NCBI GenBank assembly: GCA_019421365.1 | Contig: JAHZFJ010000004.1 | Span: 128,734 to 192,733, forward strand | DNA from: Lachnospiraceae bacterium | GTDB taxonomy: Bacteria; Bacillota; Clostridia; Lachnospirales; Lachnospiraceae | Reading direction: 5' to 3' | Length of the DNA: 64,000 nt | Shown: positions 56,147 to 64,000 of the stretch, in pieces | Position numbering within the stretch: position 1 is the first letter of the stretch | Layout of the letters: every line of letters begins with the position of its first letter | Notes under the pieces: generated by a model | Told to the model about the DNA's origin: nothing | Databases searched by the model: none | The model's input: the letters and a program-made list of their open reading frames with translations, nothing else | Made by a program: the position numbers and the translations under genes

Positions 56147-57214
56147 TTAGTAGCTTCCTTCGAAATTGTCTGTCTTTACAGGAAGTGGGTCAATCTTATC
56201 AAACAACCTATCATAGGCTTTACTGTAGAAAACTCCTATTATGTTATTAACTATACGTATAACTATGGCCCAACCTAATCCAAATACAGGAACTGCTGCT
56301 GCTAGTGCACCAAAGCAATTGAAGGAAGTTTGCCATGGATACGTTCCTGAGAATCCAACCATAATACCACCTATCATACCAACAAATCCTCTGTATTCTT
56401 GTGGTAAAACTGAATATATTACAGCAAACATTAAACAGCCTATAATTACGAATGGATATCTCTTTTTAGCACGGTATTCAACTTTTTCTTTTTGTGGTTG
56501 AAGTACTGACATGCATGCAAATCCGATCCATATAACTCGTGGTAAATTTATAAGCTCTCCTATTAAAATAGCAAAGGTTATTCCTGATACAAGTTTTAAC
56601 TGCCACTTAGTACGTGGTGAACTAAGATCTATATCTTTGATTATATCACTAAAAGAATTGTCAAATTCAACTTTTCTATGCTTATAATAAAAGATTCCCG
56701 CAACTATTATTCCACCTAGAATCAACCCAAGTACTCTATTTATATATCCATTTACATCATTAACCTCATATCCATATAGAAGTAAGTACGATAGTATAAA
56801 TGTTGATTGATTAGATAAAACTACGTTATGACAAGATACAACTACAATTGCCATCATTGAAATAAAGTTTATTAGACTACCTAGTACTGGATTAACTATT
56901 GTTGCTACATATGGTGAAATGATAAATATAGCAAATATACCTAATATAGCAATGGTTGACTGTCCGGTTTTAAAATCTAAATTTGCAAATCTAAAGGTCA
57001 TTAATGCTATAACGGTTACTACGCCTACAATACTGTTATCAACACCAAATACATTATTAAAAAAAGTTACTACAAACATACAAAACATAATACATAAAAT
57101 ATTCTTAATGATAAGAGCTGCTATATATTTTCTCTTCACCCTTTTATCTTCGGCGTCTTTAATCATTGGTTTAAGATTGCAGGCTCCTAATTGCATTGCA
57201 TCATAAAAACTCAT
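56147..57214 (-). CDS. FUSC-family (aromatic acid exporter-like) membrane protein
   Basis: Membrane protein of 355 residues with two blocks of about five to six helices (about 33-175 and 205-330) separated by a charged stretch, the FUSC / ArAE pattern also seen in YccS and AaeB. It probably exports aromatic acids, fusaric-acid-like compounds or other toxic organics. The ATG overlaps the stop of the MarR gene by one base, so the two are translated together, and MarR is the expected regulator. The segment LPRVIWIGFACMSVLQP is characteristic of the second block. The pair is ordinary for a phenolic-stress response, which fits growth on plant cell walls. Confidence 0.82.
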   Translation of the reverse strand: MSFYDAMQLGACNLKPMIKDAEDKRVKRKYIAALIIKNILCIMFCMFVVTFFNNVFGVDNSIVGVVTVIALMTFRFANLDFKTGQSTIAILGIFAIFIISPYVATIVNPVLGSLINFISMMAIVVVSCHNVVLSNQSTFILSYLLLYGYEVNDVNGYINRVLGLILGGIIVAGIFYYKHRKVEFDNSFSDIIKDIDLSSPRTKWQLKLVSGITFAILIGELINLPRVIWIGFACMSVLQPQKEKVEYRAKKRYPFVIIGCLMFAVIYSVLPQEYRGFVGMIGGIMVGFSGTYPWQTSFNCFGALAAAVPVFGLGWAIVIRIVNNIIGVFYSKAYDRLFDKIDPLPVKTDNFEGSY

Positions 57215-57663
57215 TAGTATATCCCTTCCTCTTGTTCATTCATTTTTAGATTAGCTTCTTCTATATATTCCATCAACTGGAAAAAGTCATTATCACCAAT
57301 TTTTCGGCGAAGCTCATATATTGGCCCTAAATAATGTTTATATATGTTTCTTAATTGTTCTTCTCCCAATTCTGTTATAGAAACAAAATAGCTCCTCTTA
57401 TCGTTTTTATCCTTTGTTTTTATTAAATAACCTTTATTATTTAATTGCTCAATTATTCGGCTTATTATTGTCTTATTTGTTTTCATTAGCTTACTAAGAG
57501 TCATTGGAGTCATCTTTTCTTTACTAACTGCCAGTTGAGATAACAAATCTAAGTGCTCGGCAGGTATTTGATATTCTTTAGTGGCGCGGCGTATCATCAC
57601 TTTACTAAAATACCTTATACTTTGCATTCTTTCCAACATATAAACCCAATTTGAATCGTCCAC
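57214..57663 (-). CDS. MarR-family transcriptional regulator
   Basis: Winged-helix protein of 149 residues with the MarR core (about 30-110; LAVSKEKMTPMTLSKLMKT for the recognition region and a wing at KDKNDKRSYFV). MarR proteins usually repress the adjacent efflux gene and are released by phenolic ligands. I favour the GTG ending at 57663; a TTG at 57684 lies only about 17 bases after the expected transcription start and has no ribosome site. Its stop overlaps the FUSC start by one base. Confidence 0.82.
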   Translation of the reverse strand: MDDSNWVYMLERMQSIRYFSKVMIRRATKEYQIPAEHLDLLSQLAVSKEKMTPMTLSKLMKTNKTIISRIIEQLNNKGYLIKTKDKNDKRSYFVSITELGEEQLRNIYKHYLGPIYELRRKIGDNDFFQLMEYIEEANLKMNEQEEGIY

Positions 57664-57707
57664 TATTATTACCACACTTTCCAAGATGATTAACTATTTA
57701 AAAAATG

Positions 57708-57736
57708 AATTTATTTAATATAGTTTACTTTGTCAA
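57708..57736 (-). promoter_or_regulatory. Sigma-A promoter of the marR/FUSC unit
   Basis: Read on the minus strand: TTGACA (57736-57731), a 17-base spacer and TAAATT (57713-57708). The flanking AAGTAAACTATATTAAA may hold the MarR site. Confidence 0.6.
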
Positions 57737-57795
57737 CTACATTATGCTCCTGTTTTTTTCATTTGTCAAACTGCTTAAATTACATTTGATGTAAA

Positions 57796-57832
57796 AAAAG
57801 CATTAAAAAACTAAAAGTTTTCTAATGCTTTT
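57796..57832 (-). terminator. Intrinsic terminator of the PHP phosphatase gene
   Basis: A 17-base stem (57796-57812 with 57816-57832, one mismatch) with a 3-base loop. On the minus strand it ends in a long T-run. Confidence 0.88.
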
Positions 57833-57887
57833 ATAAGAGTTGCAAATTGTTTAAGTTCTTTTTTATGACATTTATTAAAGATTGAGA

Positions 57888-58694
57888 TTATAGTGTAATA
57901 AACTGCGGCTGTCTCTTTTCAAATATTGTATAATATTCAAAACCAAGGCTTTTTAGTAATTCTTCAGTTTTTTTGTAATCATAGCCAATATGTTCTGGTT
58001 TATGAGCATCTGAACCGATAGTAATAATTTCTCCGCCTAGTTCCTTGTAACGTTTTAGGACATCTGTCTGTGGATGCGGATGGCCAAGACCATATTTATA
58101 ACCAGATGTATTCACTTCGATACCTTTTCCGTTTTGAATAATTGTTTTAAAGATTGCATCAATTAAATCCGCATATCGGTCATAACTATAGTATTTGTTT
58201 TGATTAGGTGCGTAACGAATGGCATAATCGATATGACCATATACGTCATAATCCTCAAAAGTCTGTACATTCGCATAAATTGATTCCAAATACTTTATGA
58301 TACCTTCTTCTTCAGTAATACCTTCCCAAAATGCTTTTTGATAAGGGTCAATGTTTCCAACAAGATGAGAGGAACCAAGGATAAAATCAAAGTCGTTCTT
58401 TTTAGTAAGAGTAGCAAATTGTTCTTTAAGATAAGGTCTCAGACCATATTCAACACCACATAGAATTTTGATTTGGTCGGCGTATTTTTCTTGAAGTTTT
58501 TTGATGTGTTTCGTATAAATATCTGTGTTAAATACAAATCCGCCACCGAATTCAATTGGAAAGTCTAAGTCCATGTGATCGGTAAAACAGATGGTATGAA
58601 ATCCAAGTTCAATGGAACGTTTGATCATGCTAGCCATTGTAGCTTCTGAATCGTCTGAAAAACTAGAGTGCATGTGGTAATCTGATAAAATCAT
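57888..58694 (-). CDS. PHP-domain phosphatase (HisJ-type histidinol-phosphatase family)
   Basis: Metal-dependent phosphoesterase of 268 residues. PHP motifs are DYHMHSSFSDDSE near the start, CFTDHMDLDF, GVEYGLR, GSSHLVG, the HIDYAIRY motif and IGSDAHKPEHIG near residue 227. The family contains the bacterial histidinol-phosphatase HisJ/HisK; several members hydrolyse other phosphates. No histidine gene is adjacent, so the role in histidine synthesis is likely but not shown by context. GGGACGG precedes the ATG. Confidence 0.88.
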   Translation of the reverse strand: MILSDYHMHSSFSDDSEATMASMIKRSIELGFHTICFTDHMDLDFPIEFGGGFVFNTDIYTKHIKKLQEKYADQIKILCGVEYGLRPYLKEQFATLTKKNDFDFILGSSHLVGNIDPYQKAFWEGITEEEGIIKYLESIYANVQTFEDYDVYGHIDYAIRYAPNQNKYYSYDRYADLIDAIFKTIIQNGKGIEVNTSGYKYGLGHPHPQTDVLKRYKELGGEIITIGSDAHKPEHIGYDYKKTEELLKSLGFEYYTIFEKRQPQFITL

Positions 58695-58787
58695 AGGTAT
58701 CCGTCCCTTCTTATCGTATCGTTGAGTAATAGTAGTATATTAATAAATTAAGTTAGAATTCTAATTCGAACAAATATCGAAGTTGAA

Positions 58788-60536
58788 TTATTTAACTTCT
58801 TCAATTCCAGTAATATCTGGTTCAATAATTAATGAGTAGTTTGTATAGTATACAACAAAACCAGGTTTTCCCCCATTTGGTTTCTTAACATTTTTCTTTT
58901 CTGTATAATCAATCTCTGCTTTTGTAAGTTCTCTAGCTTTTGAGTAGTAAGCAGCTAATTTACCAGCTTCTTCAAAAGTTCTATCTGGAAGTTCTTCACC
59001 GTTTGTTTTAACGATTACGTGAGAGCCTGCCATACCTTTCGCATGAAACCACCAATCATTCCCTACTGCGAATTTGAAGGTTAATTCGTCATTCTGGAAG
59101 TTGTTTTTACCAACATACATATGAAAGCCGTCTGAAGAGATGTAGTGGAAGGGTTTGCTTGAAGTTCTTTGTTTTTTGGCATCTTTTTTTGATACAAATT
59201 TTCTCTTCATATACCCATATTCCATTAATTCTTCTTTTAATTGAATTAAATCTTCTTCTTGAAGGGCAATATCAAGTGCAGCACTTATAGATTCAAGATG
59301 TTCAAGTTCTTCTTTTGTATCTTCTGTGAATTTAGTTAATGCTTCAAAAGTACGTTTTAGCTTACTATATTTATCAAAATATTTCTTAGCATTTTCTATT
59401 GGCGTAATCGTAGCATCAAGGGGGATAGTAACCTCTTCATTGGTATAATAATTGAGGGCAGTCATTTGCTTAGAGCCTTCTTCAACATTGTAACCATATG
59501 CTGTTATAAGTTCACCATATACTTTGTATTTCTCACGCTTGTCTGTATCTTTTAGCTGTTTCATCTGTAAATCGTATTTCTTACGAGTACGTTCAATTGC
59601 ATTGGATACAATCTTACGTAAGTCAACTGATTTTTGACGAATTCTTGTCAGAGTGTTCTTCTGTGCATAGTATTGTTCAAGTAGCTCGCTTATGGTTTCG
59701 AATTTCTTGTGTTCAGAGGAGTCGTAAGTCGTCAGTGTTGTACTTGAAAACTCAACGGGTTCTCCATTCTTATAGATGATGTTTGGACAAAAATTGGTGT
59801 TCTTGATGTCTTCCATCAATCGTTCAAAGTTTTTATATAGATGTAATCCTTCCATTTCACTTAGTGAGCTTGTTGAAGCTTCCCCATCAATAGAAGCACG
59901 ATGGCAGATTTCATTCGCAATTAATGGACTGATACCAGTAAGTGAAGTATAAAGAGCCTTTGCAATTGGTAGTGGTTTGGTCATAACCTTTTCTATGAAA
60001 TGATCAAGATCCACTGTGAGCGGATTCCATTTATCTTGTGTTTCAGGTATGAAGTAATCCCTGCCAGGAAGTACTTCACGTACAGAAGATACCAACCCAG
60101 AGATATGCTTGATACTATCTATAATCATGTTCTTATCATCACAGAATATGATATTACTGTGTTTACCCATAATTTCAGTAATCAGATGTTTGGTACATAC
60201 ATCACCAAGTTCATTGAGGTGTTCAATCTCAATGTCAATAATACGTTCTAGTCCAGGTTGTGTGATGCTTAGAATCCTAGCACTATTAAGATGTTTACGA
60301 AGCAACATACAAAAATTAGGTGCTGTAATTGGATTGGGCTTATTTTCCTGTGTTAAGTAGATAAGAGGGAGACTTGCATTTGCAGATAAGAATAATTTGT
60401 ATTGGTTACGGTTGTTCTTAATTACTAATACAAGTGCATCGTTTTCGGGTTGAGATATTTTATTGATACGACCACCAAGTAAAGTGTCGTTTAATTCTTT
60501 TATAACATTTGCAATAACAAGTCCGTCTAATGCCAT
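58788..60536 (-). CDS. rqcH: RqcH (Rqc2/NEMF homologue, FbpA/NFACT protein)
   Basis: Cytoplasmic protein of 582 residues: NFACT-N domain (about 1-200), helix-hairpin-helix and coiled-coil region (about 210-440) and NFACT-R domain (about 455-560; GFHMYVGKNNFQND and DWWFHAKGMAGSHVIVK). RqcH binds stalled 50S subunits and adds C-terminal alanine tails that mark broken proteins for degradation. In B. subtilis an Asp-Arg pair at 97-98 is needed; here it is E97-R98 in GLERII, a conservative change. AAGGAG lies eight bases before the ATG. Monocistronic and divergent from the yicC operon. Confidence 0.93.
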   Translation of the reverse strand: MALDGLVIANVIKELNDTLLGGRINKISQPENDALVLVIKNNRNQYKLFLSANASLPLIYLTQENKPNPITAPNFCMLLRKHLNSARILSITQPGLERIIDIEIEHLNELGDVCTKHLITEIMGKHSNIIFCDDKNMIIDSIKHISGLVSSVREVLPGRDYFIPETQDKWNPLTVDLDHFIEKVMTKPLPIAKALYTSLTGISPLIANEICHRASIDGEASTSSLSEMEGLHLYKNFERLMEDIKNTNFCPNIIYKNGEPVEFSSTTLTTYDSSEHKKFETISELLEQYYAQKNTLTRIRQKSVDLRKIVSNAIERTRKKYDLQMKQLKDTDKREKYKVYGELITAYGYNVEEGSKQMTALNYYTNEEVTIPLDATITPIENAKKYFDKYSKLKRTFEALTKFTEDTKEELEHLESISAALDIALQEEDLIQLKEELMEYGYMKRKFVSKKDAKKQRTSSKPFHYISSDGFHMYVGKNNFQNDELTFKFAVGNDWWFHAKGMAGSHVIVKTNGEELPDRTFEEAGKLAAYYSKARELTKAEIDYTEKKNVKKPNGGKPGFVVYYTNYSLIIEPDITGIEEVK

Positions 60537-60801
60537 AGTTAAAACTCCTTTTTTATTACTTACTCAAACTTTGCACTTAAGATTTAGATGATTAGTTAAC
60601 TGTTGACGTGTTCAGATAGTTTTTTTATGAATATAGCAATCATCTATTAAATGAAATTATTTATATTCGAAGTTTGAGTTAATTATTATTAGTCTACCAC
60701 ATTATCTTGAAAAAACCAATATTAGTTGCTCACAAACGATCTAGTATACGAAATCAGATACGATATCTGAGTTACAAATCTGCGAAAATAATAATAACAA
60801 C
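60537..60801. other. Intergenic region upstream of rqcH
   Basis: I see no gene. It is very AT-rich and contains the rqcH promoter region on the minus strand. ACTCAAACTT near 60563 and AAGTTTGAGT near 60668 form a loose inverted repeat of doubtful meaning. Confidence 0.4.
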
Positions 60802-60830
60802 TTGACTTCTATTATATAGTAATCTATAAT
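60802..60830 (+). promoter_or_regulatory. Sigma-A promoter of the yicC operon
   Basis: TTGACT (60802-60807), a 17-base spacer and TATAAT (60825-60830). The leader to the yicC start is about 145 bases. Confidence 0.75.
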
Positions 60831-60843
60831 TAATTAAGTGTGT

Positions 60844-60875
60844 CTTGAGGGATAGAGCGATATCTATCCCTTAAG
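60844..60875 (+). promoter_or_regulatory. Stable hairpin in the yicC operon leader
   Basis: CTTGAGGGATAGA (60844-60856) pairs with TCTATCCCTTAAG (60863-60875) across a 6-base loop, starting about 8 bases after the expected transcription start. The T-run after it is short, so it is not a strong terminator; it may protect the 5' end or serve as an attenuator. Confidence 0.5.
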
Positions 60876-60980
60876 TTTATGGTAATTATTAAAGTAACAA
60901 GTACCTTCCAGACGCATTTAAATAAGGTAAAGAATAAAGTGGAATTAATATTCCATAGAAGAATGAAGGACGTGAGTCTA

Positions 60981-61859
60981 ATGTTAAGAAGTATGACAGG
61001 GTTTGGTCGATTTGAACGATCGAACGAAGAGAGAAAAATCGTAGTAGAGATGAAGTCAGTTAATCATCGTTACTGTGATATCTCAATTAAGATGCCTAAG
61101 AAGTTAGGTTTTTATGAAGCAACAATTAGAAGTTTACTTAAGAAATACATCCAACGAGGAAAAGTTGATGTATTTATATCATATGAAGACTACACAGAGA
61201 ATAAAGTATGTGTAAAATACAATTCTGACATAGCAAAAGAATATGTGGAAAAATTAAGACAGATGGGAGATGAATTCCATCTCGTTAATGATATTACTGT
61301 GTCTAATCTGTCGAGATATCCAGAGGTTCTAACTTTAGAAGAACAGACAGTTGATGAGAAAGAATTATGGAATATATTAGAAGATGCAATAAGACATGCT
61401 TGCGAACAATTTATTGAATCTCGTACAAAAGAGGGCGAACATCTTAAGAATGATCTAATCAATAAATTAGATGGAATGCTTTCACTAGTTGAGGCGGTTG
61501 AGAGTCGCTCCCCAGAAATTGTTACACAATACCGTGAGAAGATTACTGCTAAAGTACAAGAACTGCTAGGAGAAACAAAGCTTGATGAAAGTATATTAGC
61601 TACAGAAATTACATTGTTTGCGGATAAAATCTGCGTAGATGAAGAGACTGTAAGACTTAGGAGTCATATAGCTAACATGAAAGCATCTCTAGATGAAGAT
61701 AATGGAGTTGGTAGGAAGCTAGACTTCATTGCACAAGAGATGAATCGTGAAGCGAATACGATTCTTTCCAAAGCAAATGATTTAGAGATAACAAACATTG
61801 CTATTGATTTAAAGACGGAAATCGAGAAAGTAAGAGAACAGATACAGAATATTGAATAG
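60981..61859 (+). CDS. yicC: YicC family endoribonuclease
   Basis: Protein of 292 residues with YicC_N (about 1-155, opening MLRSMTGFGR) and the C-terminal DUF1732 domain (about 205-292; VGRKLDFIAQEMNREANTI). E. coli YicC (287 residues) is a metal-dependent endoribonuclease that takes part in small-RNA turnover. I chose the ATG at 60981, where the family sequence begins; AAGGA lies ten bases before it, and the in-frame ATG at 60879 would add 34 unrelated residues just after the leader hairpin. It is first in the yicC-remA-gmk-rpoZ cluster. Confidence 0.9.
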   Translation: MLRSMTGFGRFERSNEERKIVVEMKSVNHRYCDISIKMPKKLGFYEATIRSLLKKYIQRGKVDVFISYEDYTENKVCVKYNSDIAKEYVEKLRQMGDEFHLVNDITVSNLSRYPEVLTLEEQTVDEKELWNILEDAIRHACEQFIESRTKEGEHLKNDLINKLDGMLSLVEAVESRSPEIVTQYREKITAKVQELLGETKLDESILATEITLFADKICVDEETVRLRSHIANMKASLDEDNGVGRKLDFIAQEMNREANTILSKANDLEITNIAIDLKTEIEKVREQIQNIE

Positions 61860-61874
61860 AAATGGGGAATCTGT

Positions 61875-62147
61875 TTGAATGGTTTAGTTAATATCGGATT
61901 TGGCAATATTATTAATAGTAGGAAAATAGTTGCAATCATTAGTCCTGATGCAGCCCCAGTTAAGCGAATGGTTCAGACTGCAAAGGATAATGGAACAGCT
62001 GTAGATGCGACTTGTGGAAGGAAGACAAGAGCCGTTATTGTAACAGAAAGCAATCATCTTGTTTTGTCTGCCTTACTACCAGAAACGATTGCAAACCGTA
62101 TAAATAGTAAAGAGGAAATGGATCAAAAAGGTGATGATGATGAGTAA
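61875..62147 (+). CDS. remA: RemA-like regulator (DUF370)
   Basis: Protein of 90 residues, the RemA length. The opening VNIGFGNIINSRKIVAIISP and the CGRKTRAVIVTESNHLVLSAL segment are diagnostic. In B. subtilis RemA forms a ring-shaped DNA-binding oligomer that activates biofilm matrix and osmolyte genes; the cell-biological role in this clade is not known. The start is a TTG at 61875 with GGGG seven bases upstream, and its 3' end overlaps the gmk start. Position between yicC and gmk is standard in Firmicutes. Confidence 0.9.
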   Translation: MNGLVNIGFGNIINSRKIVAIISPDAAPVKRMVQTAKDNGTAVDATCGRKTRAVIVTESNHLVLSALLPETIANRINSKEEMDQKGDDDE

Positions 62148-62769
62148 ACAGGGGATACTAACAGTTGTTTCCGGATTTTCCGGTGCGGGTAAGGGTACCT
62201 TAATGAAAGCATTGCTAAACAGGTATGATTATGGTTTGTCCATATCAGCTACAACAAGAGCACCACGCGTTGGAGAAGAAGACGGTCGCGAATATTTCTT
62301 TTTGACAAGAGAACGTTTTGAGAGTATGATAGAGCAAGGTGAATTAATAGAGTGGGCTGAGTATGTCGGCAATTACTATGGAACGCCTAAGAGATATGTT
62401 GAAGAACAACTAGCAGCAGGTAAAGACGTAATCTTAGAAATCGAAGTGCAAGGAGCATTTAGTATAAGAGAGCAATTCCCTGATGCATTGTTGCTATTCA
62501 TAACTCCACCTGGTGCAGAGGAACTAAGAAATCGACTTGTACATCGTGGTACGGAGAGTATGGATAAGATTGAAAAGCGATTGAATCGTGCTTCGGAAGA
62601 AGCAGTATTTATGAAGCAATATGATTATATTGTTGTCAATGATGATTTAGATGAGTGTGTTGAGCATCTGAATGGAATCATTAAAAATGAACATAGTAGA
62701 ACATTGAGAAATGATTCTTTTATTGAAAAAATGAGTAATGAATTAAATGCATTTAAGAAAGGAGATTAA
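62140..62769 (+). CDS. gmk: Guanylate kinase
   Basis: Protein of 209 residues with the P-loop GFSGAGKGT (12-20), the GMP-binding region RAPRVGEEDGREYFF and the lid with EWAEYVGNYYGTP. It converts GMP to GDP. I favour the ATG at 62140, which has AAAAAGG at best spacing; in-frame ATGs at 62134 and 62137 and a GTG at 62131 are alternatives. The start lies inside the remA 3' end, and rpoZ begins five bases after the stop. Confidence 0.95.
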   Translation: MSKQGILTVVSGFSGAGKGTLMKALLNRYDYGLSISATTRAPRVGEEDGREYFFLTRERFESMIEQGELIEWAEYVGNYYGTPKRYVEEQLAAGKDVILEIEVQGAFSIREQFPDALLLFITPPGAEELRNRLVHRGTESMDKIEKRLNRASEEAVFMKQYDYIVVNDDLDECVEHLNGIIKNEHSRTLRNDSFIEKMSNELNAFKKGD

Positions 62770-62773
62770 TAAT

Positions 62774-63019
62774 ATGTTACATCCATCATATACAGACTTA
62801 ATGAACGTAGTAAATAGCGAGGTTGAACCGGGAGAAGATCCAGTAGTTAACAGCAGATATTCTATCGTATTAGCAACATCTAAGAGAGCTAGACAAATTA
62901 TCAGCGGAAGTAAACCATTTGCTACATGCAACTGTCCGAAACCACTTTCTATCGCTGTAGAAGAATTATACAAATCTAAAGTAAAAATAGTTGGTGATGA
63001 AGATACATTAGTTGATTAG
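62774..63019 (+). CDS. rpoZ: RNA polymerase omega subunit
   Basis: Small protein of 81 residues with the omega motifs SRYSIVLATSKRARQI and KPLSIAVEEL. It assists assembly of the beta' subunit. I chose the ATG at 62774, which follows AAAGGAG and gives the family N-terminus MLHPSYTDL; an ATG nine codons earlier lies inside gmk. Residues SGSKPFATCNCPKPL between helices are a clostridial variant. Position after gmk is conserved in Firmicutes. Confidence 0.93.
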   Translation: MLHPSYTDLMNVVNSEVEPGEDPVVNSRYSIVLATSKRARQIISGSKPFATCNCPKPLSIAVEELYKSKVKIVGDEDTLVD

Positions 63020-63092
63020 TCGATTTTCTTAAGAGGGGTTGGAAACGTCAGTCTTTGCATAATATTGAGTTATAGAGAAAGAGGGAAACAGG

Positions 63093-63806
63093 ATGAGTCA
63101 AGAAGAAAATTACTCGAATGATGACTTCGAAAATAAACAAAGCACTGTTGACGTTGACACATATGAGAACGATTCTATATCAGCTTTGAGTGAAGAGGCT
63201 TTTTCCGAGGAAGTAACAGCAGACGAAGTTGACCAAAAGGGGAATCATTTAGACGATAATAAGAATTCGAAGAAAGAAAAACGTACAAGTATTATTAAAG
63301 AATTACTTGTATATGTCGTAATATTCTTTATTGGATTGTATATTATTCCGAATTATGTGTTACAAAGAACAGTTGTTGATGGCGATTCGATGCAGAATAC
63401 ATTACACAATGAAGAAAGCTTATTGATTGACAAGATTAGCTATGTTGTTGGTGACCCAAAACGATTTGATATTGTAGTATTCTATCCTTATGGTAAAGAT
63501 GTGGAAGAGTATTATGTTAAGAGAGTAATCGCTTTACCTGGCGAAACAGTACAGATTATTGGTTCTGACATCTATGTTAATGGAGAGATTCTTGAAGAGA
63601 ACTATGGAAAAGATCCAATTCATTATTCGGGTACAGCTAAAGAGCCTATTACTTTAGCCGATGATGAATACTTCTTATTAGGAGATAATCGTGAAATAAG
63701 TTTCGATAGTCGTTATGAAGAAATAGGACCAGTACACCGTGATTATATTGAGGGTAAAGCTTTCCTTCGTATTTGGCCATTAAATAAATTTGGCTTTGTC
63801 GATTAA
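63093..63806 (+). CDS. lepB: Signal peptidase I with long acidic N-terminal tail
   Basis: Membrane protease of 237 residues that removes signal peptides outside the membrane. Residues 1-60 are an acidic, disordered cytoplasmic tail; one membrane helix follows at about 69-86. The catalytic pair is S99 in VDGDSMQNTL and K143 in EYYVKRVIALPGE; box E is FLLGDNREISFDSR. The tail is longer than in most type I enzymes of this size but is common in Lachnospiraceae. GAAAGAGGG lies before the ATG at 63093. A double hairpin with T-run closes the unit. Confidence 0.93.
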   Translation: MSQEENYSNDDFENKQSTVDVDTYENDSISALSEEAFSEEVTADEVDQKGNHLDDNKNSKKEKRTSIIKELLVYVVIFFIGLYIIPNYVLQRTVVDGDSMQNTLHNEESLLIDKISYVVGDPKRFDIVVFYPYGKDVEEYYVKRVIALPGETVQIIGSDIYVNGEILEENYGKDPIHYSGTAKEPITLADDEYFLLGDNREISFDSRYEEIGPVHRDYIEGKAFLRIWPLNKFGFVD

Positions 63807-63900
63807 TATAATATGACATTAAGTTATAGTCAATTGGATATTCGCAAGTAGTATAGCAACTTGTAAATCTAATTGACTATCTAGATTCGAGTAGAATTGG

Positions 63901-63951
63901 CTCTTCGCCTAGTTGAGATTTAATAATCTTAACTAGGCGAAGAGCTTTTTT
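63901..63951 (+). terminator. Intrinsic terminator after lepB
   Basis: A 20-base stem (63901-63920 with 63925-63944, one G-U pair) with a 4-base loop, followed by T. A second hairpin, ATAGTCAATT/AATTGACTAT (63826-63835 with 63871-63880), lies upstream, and a 10-base inverted repeat (63954-63963 with 63977-63986) downstream. Confidence 0.9.
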
Positions 63952-64000
63952 ACTTTATAGGAAACTGCTCTGCAGATTCCTATAAAGGGGATGTTTTACA

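Noticed and set aside
60556..60690. Nested inverted repeats upstream of rqcH that could be a second MITE
   Set aside because: Only short AT-rich blocks match, with unequal spacing and no flanking duplication.
1..64000. CRISPR arrays, tRNA or rRNA genes, prophage or transposase genes
   Set aside because: I looked for regular repeats, the conserved tRNA T-arm sequence and characteristic proteins and found none.

Overview
This 64 kb window reads as chromosome of a low-GC, plant-polysaccharide-degrading Lachnospiraceae bacterium, most like Lachnoclostridium (Clostridium) phytofermentans or Anaerocolumna. That placement is inference, from the gene families (CUT1 ABC transporters with YesM/YesN two-component systems, many signal-less cytoplasmic glycosidases), the AT-rich composition and strong AGGAGG ribosome sites. 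No tRNA, rRNA, CRISPR array, transposase or phage gene was seen.

Layout. 1-0.6 kb: 3' end of mnmA. 0.7-4.7 kb: an XRE regulator, a truncated methyltransferase-like membrane protein, and a three-gene ABC-2 type exporter. 4.8-9.9 kb: a RhaT-type sugar/proton symporter, an AraC regulator and a heterodimeric beta-galactosidase (lacL/lacM, overlapping genes). 10.2-18.2 kb: first YesM/YesN pair with a CUT1 importer (binding lipoprotein, two permeases) and an esterase. 18.4-22.5 kb: sfsA, a HAD phosphatase, RNase HI, an SGNH hydrolase and an orphan GH36 N-domain. 22.5-28.3 kb: divergent AraC / GH127 beta-L-arabinofuranosidase, a flavin oxidoreductase and a solitary trpB.

28.3-51.4 kb is the main polysaccharide locus. 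A response regulator, a histidine kinase and a membrane-tethered solute-binding-like protein form a probable three-component sensor. They are followed by YesL (opposite strand), a second CUT1 importer, then a heparinase II/III-like lyase, GH28, a nitrilase-family amidohydrolase, GH88, GH43 and GH31. None of these enzymes has a visible signal peptide. The inferred logic is that a uronate-containing oligosaccharide is sensed outside, imported intact, cleaved inside by the lyase, and the unsaturated ends are removed by GH88. 51.5-54.1 kb adds sugar entry enzymes: a FucU/RbsD mutarotase, a ROK sugar kinase and mannose-6-phosphate isomerase.

54.3-56.0 kb is a deletion scar joining a lipoprotein gene to a headless GH35 beta-galactosidase. 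56.1-64 kb returns to housekeeping: a MarR/FUSC pair, a PHP phosphatase, rqcH, and the yicC-remA-gmk-rpoZ cluster followed by lepB.

Two themes deserve attention. First, a 200 bp imperfect long inverted repeat flanked by a perfect 14 bp direct repeat lies between yesL and the second importer, and looks like an inserted non-autonomous (MITE-like) element. Second, the carbohydrate regions contain many truncated or broken genes (methyltransferase, GH36, two AraC regulators, an Ig-like surface protein, lipoprotein/GH35), which points to continuing deletion and turnover of accessory sugar genes.
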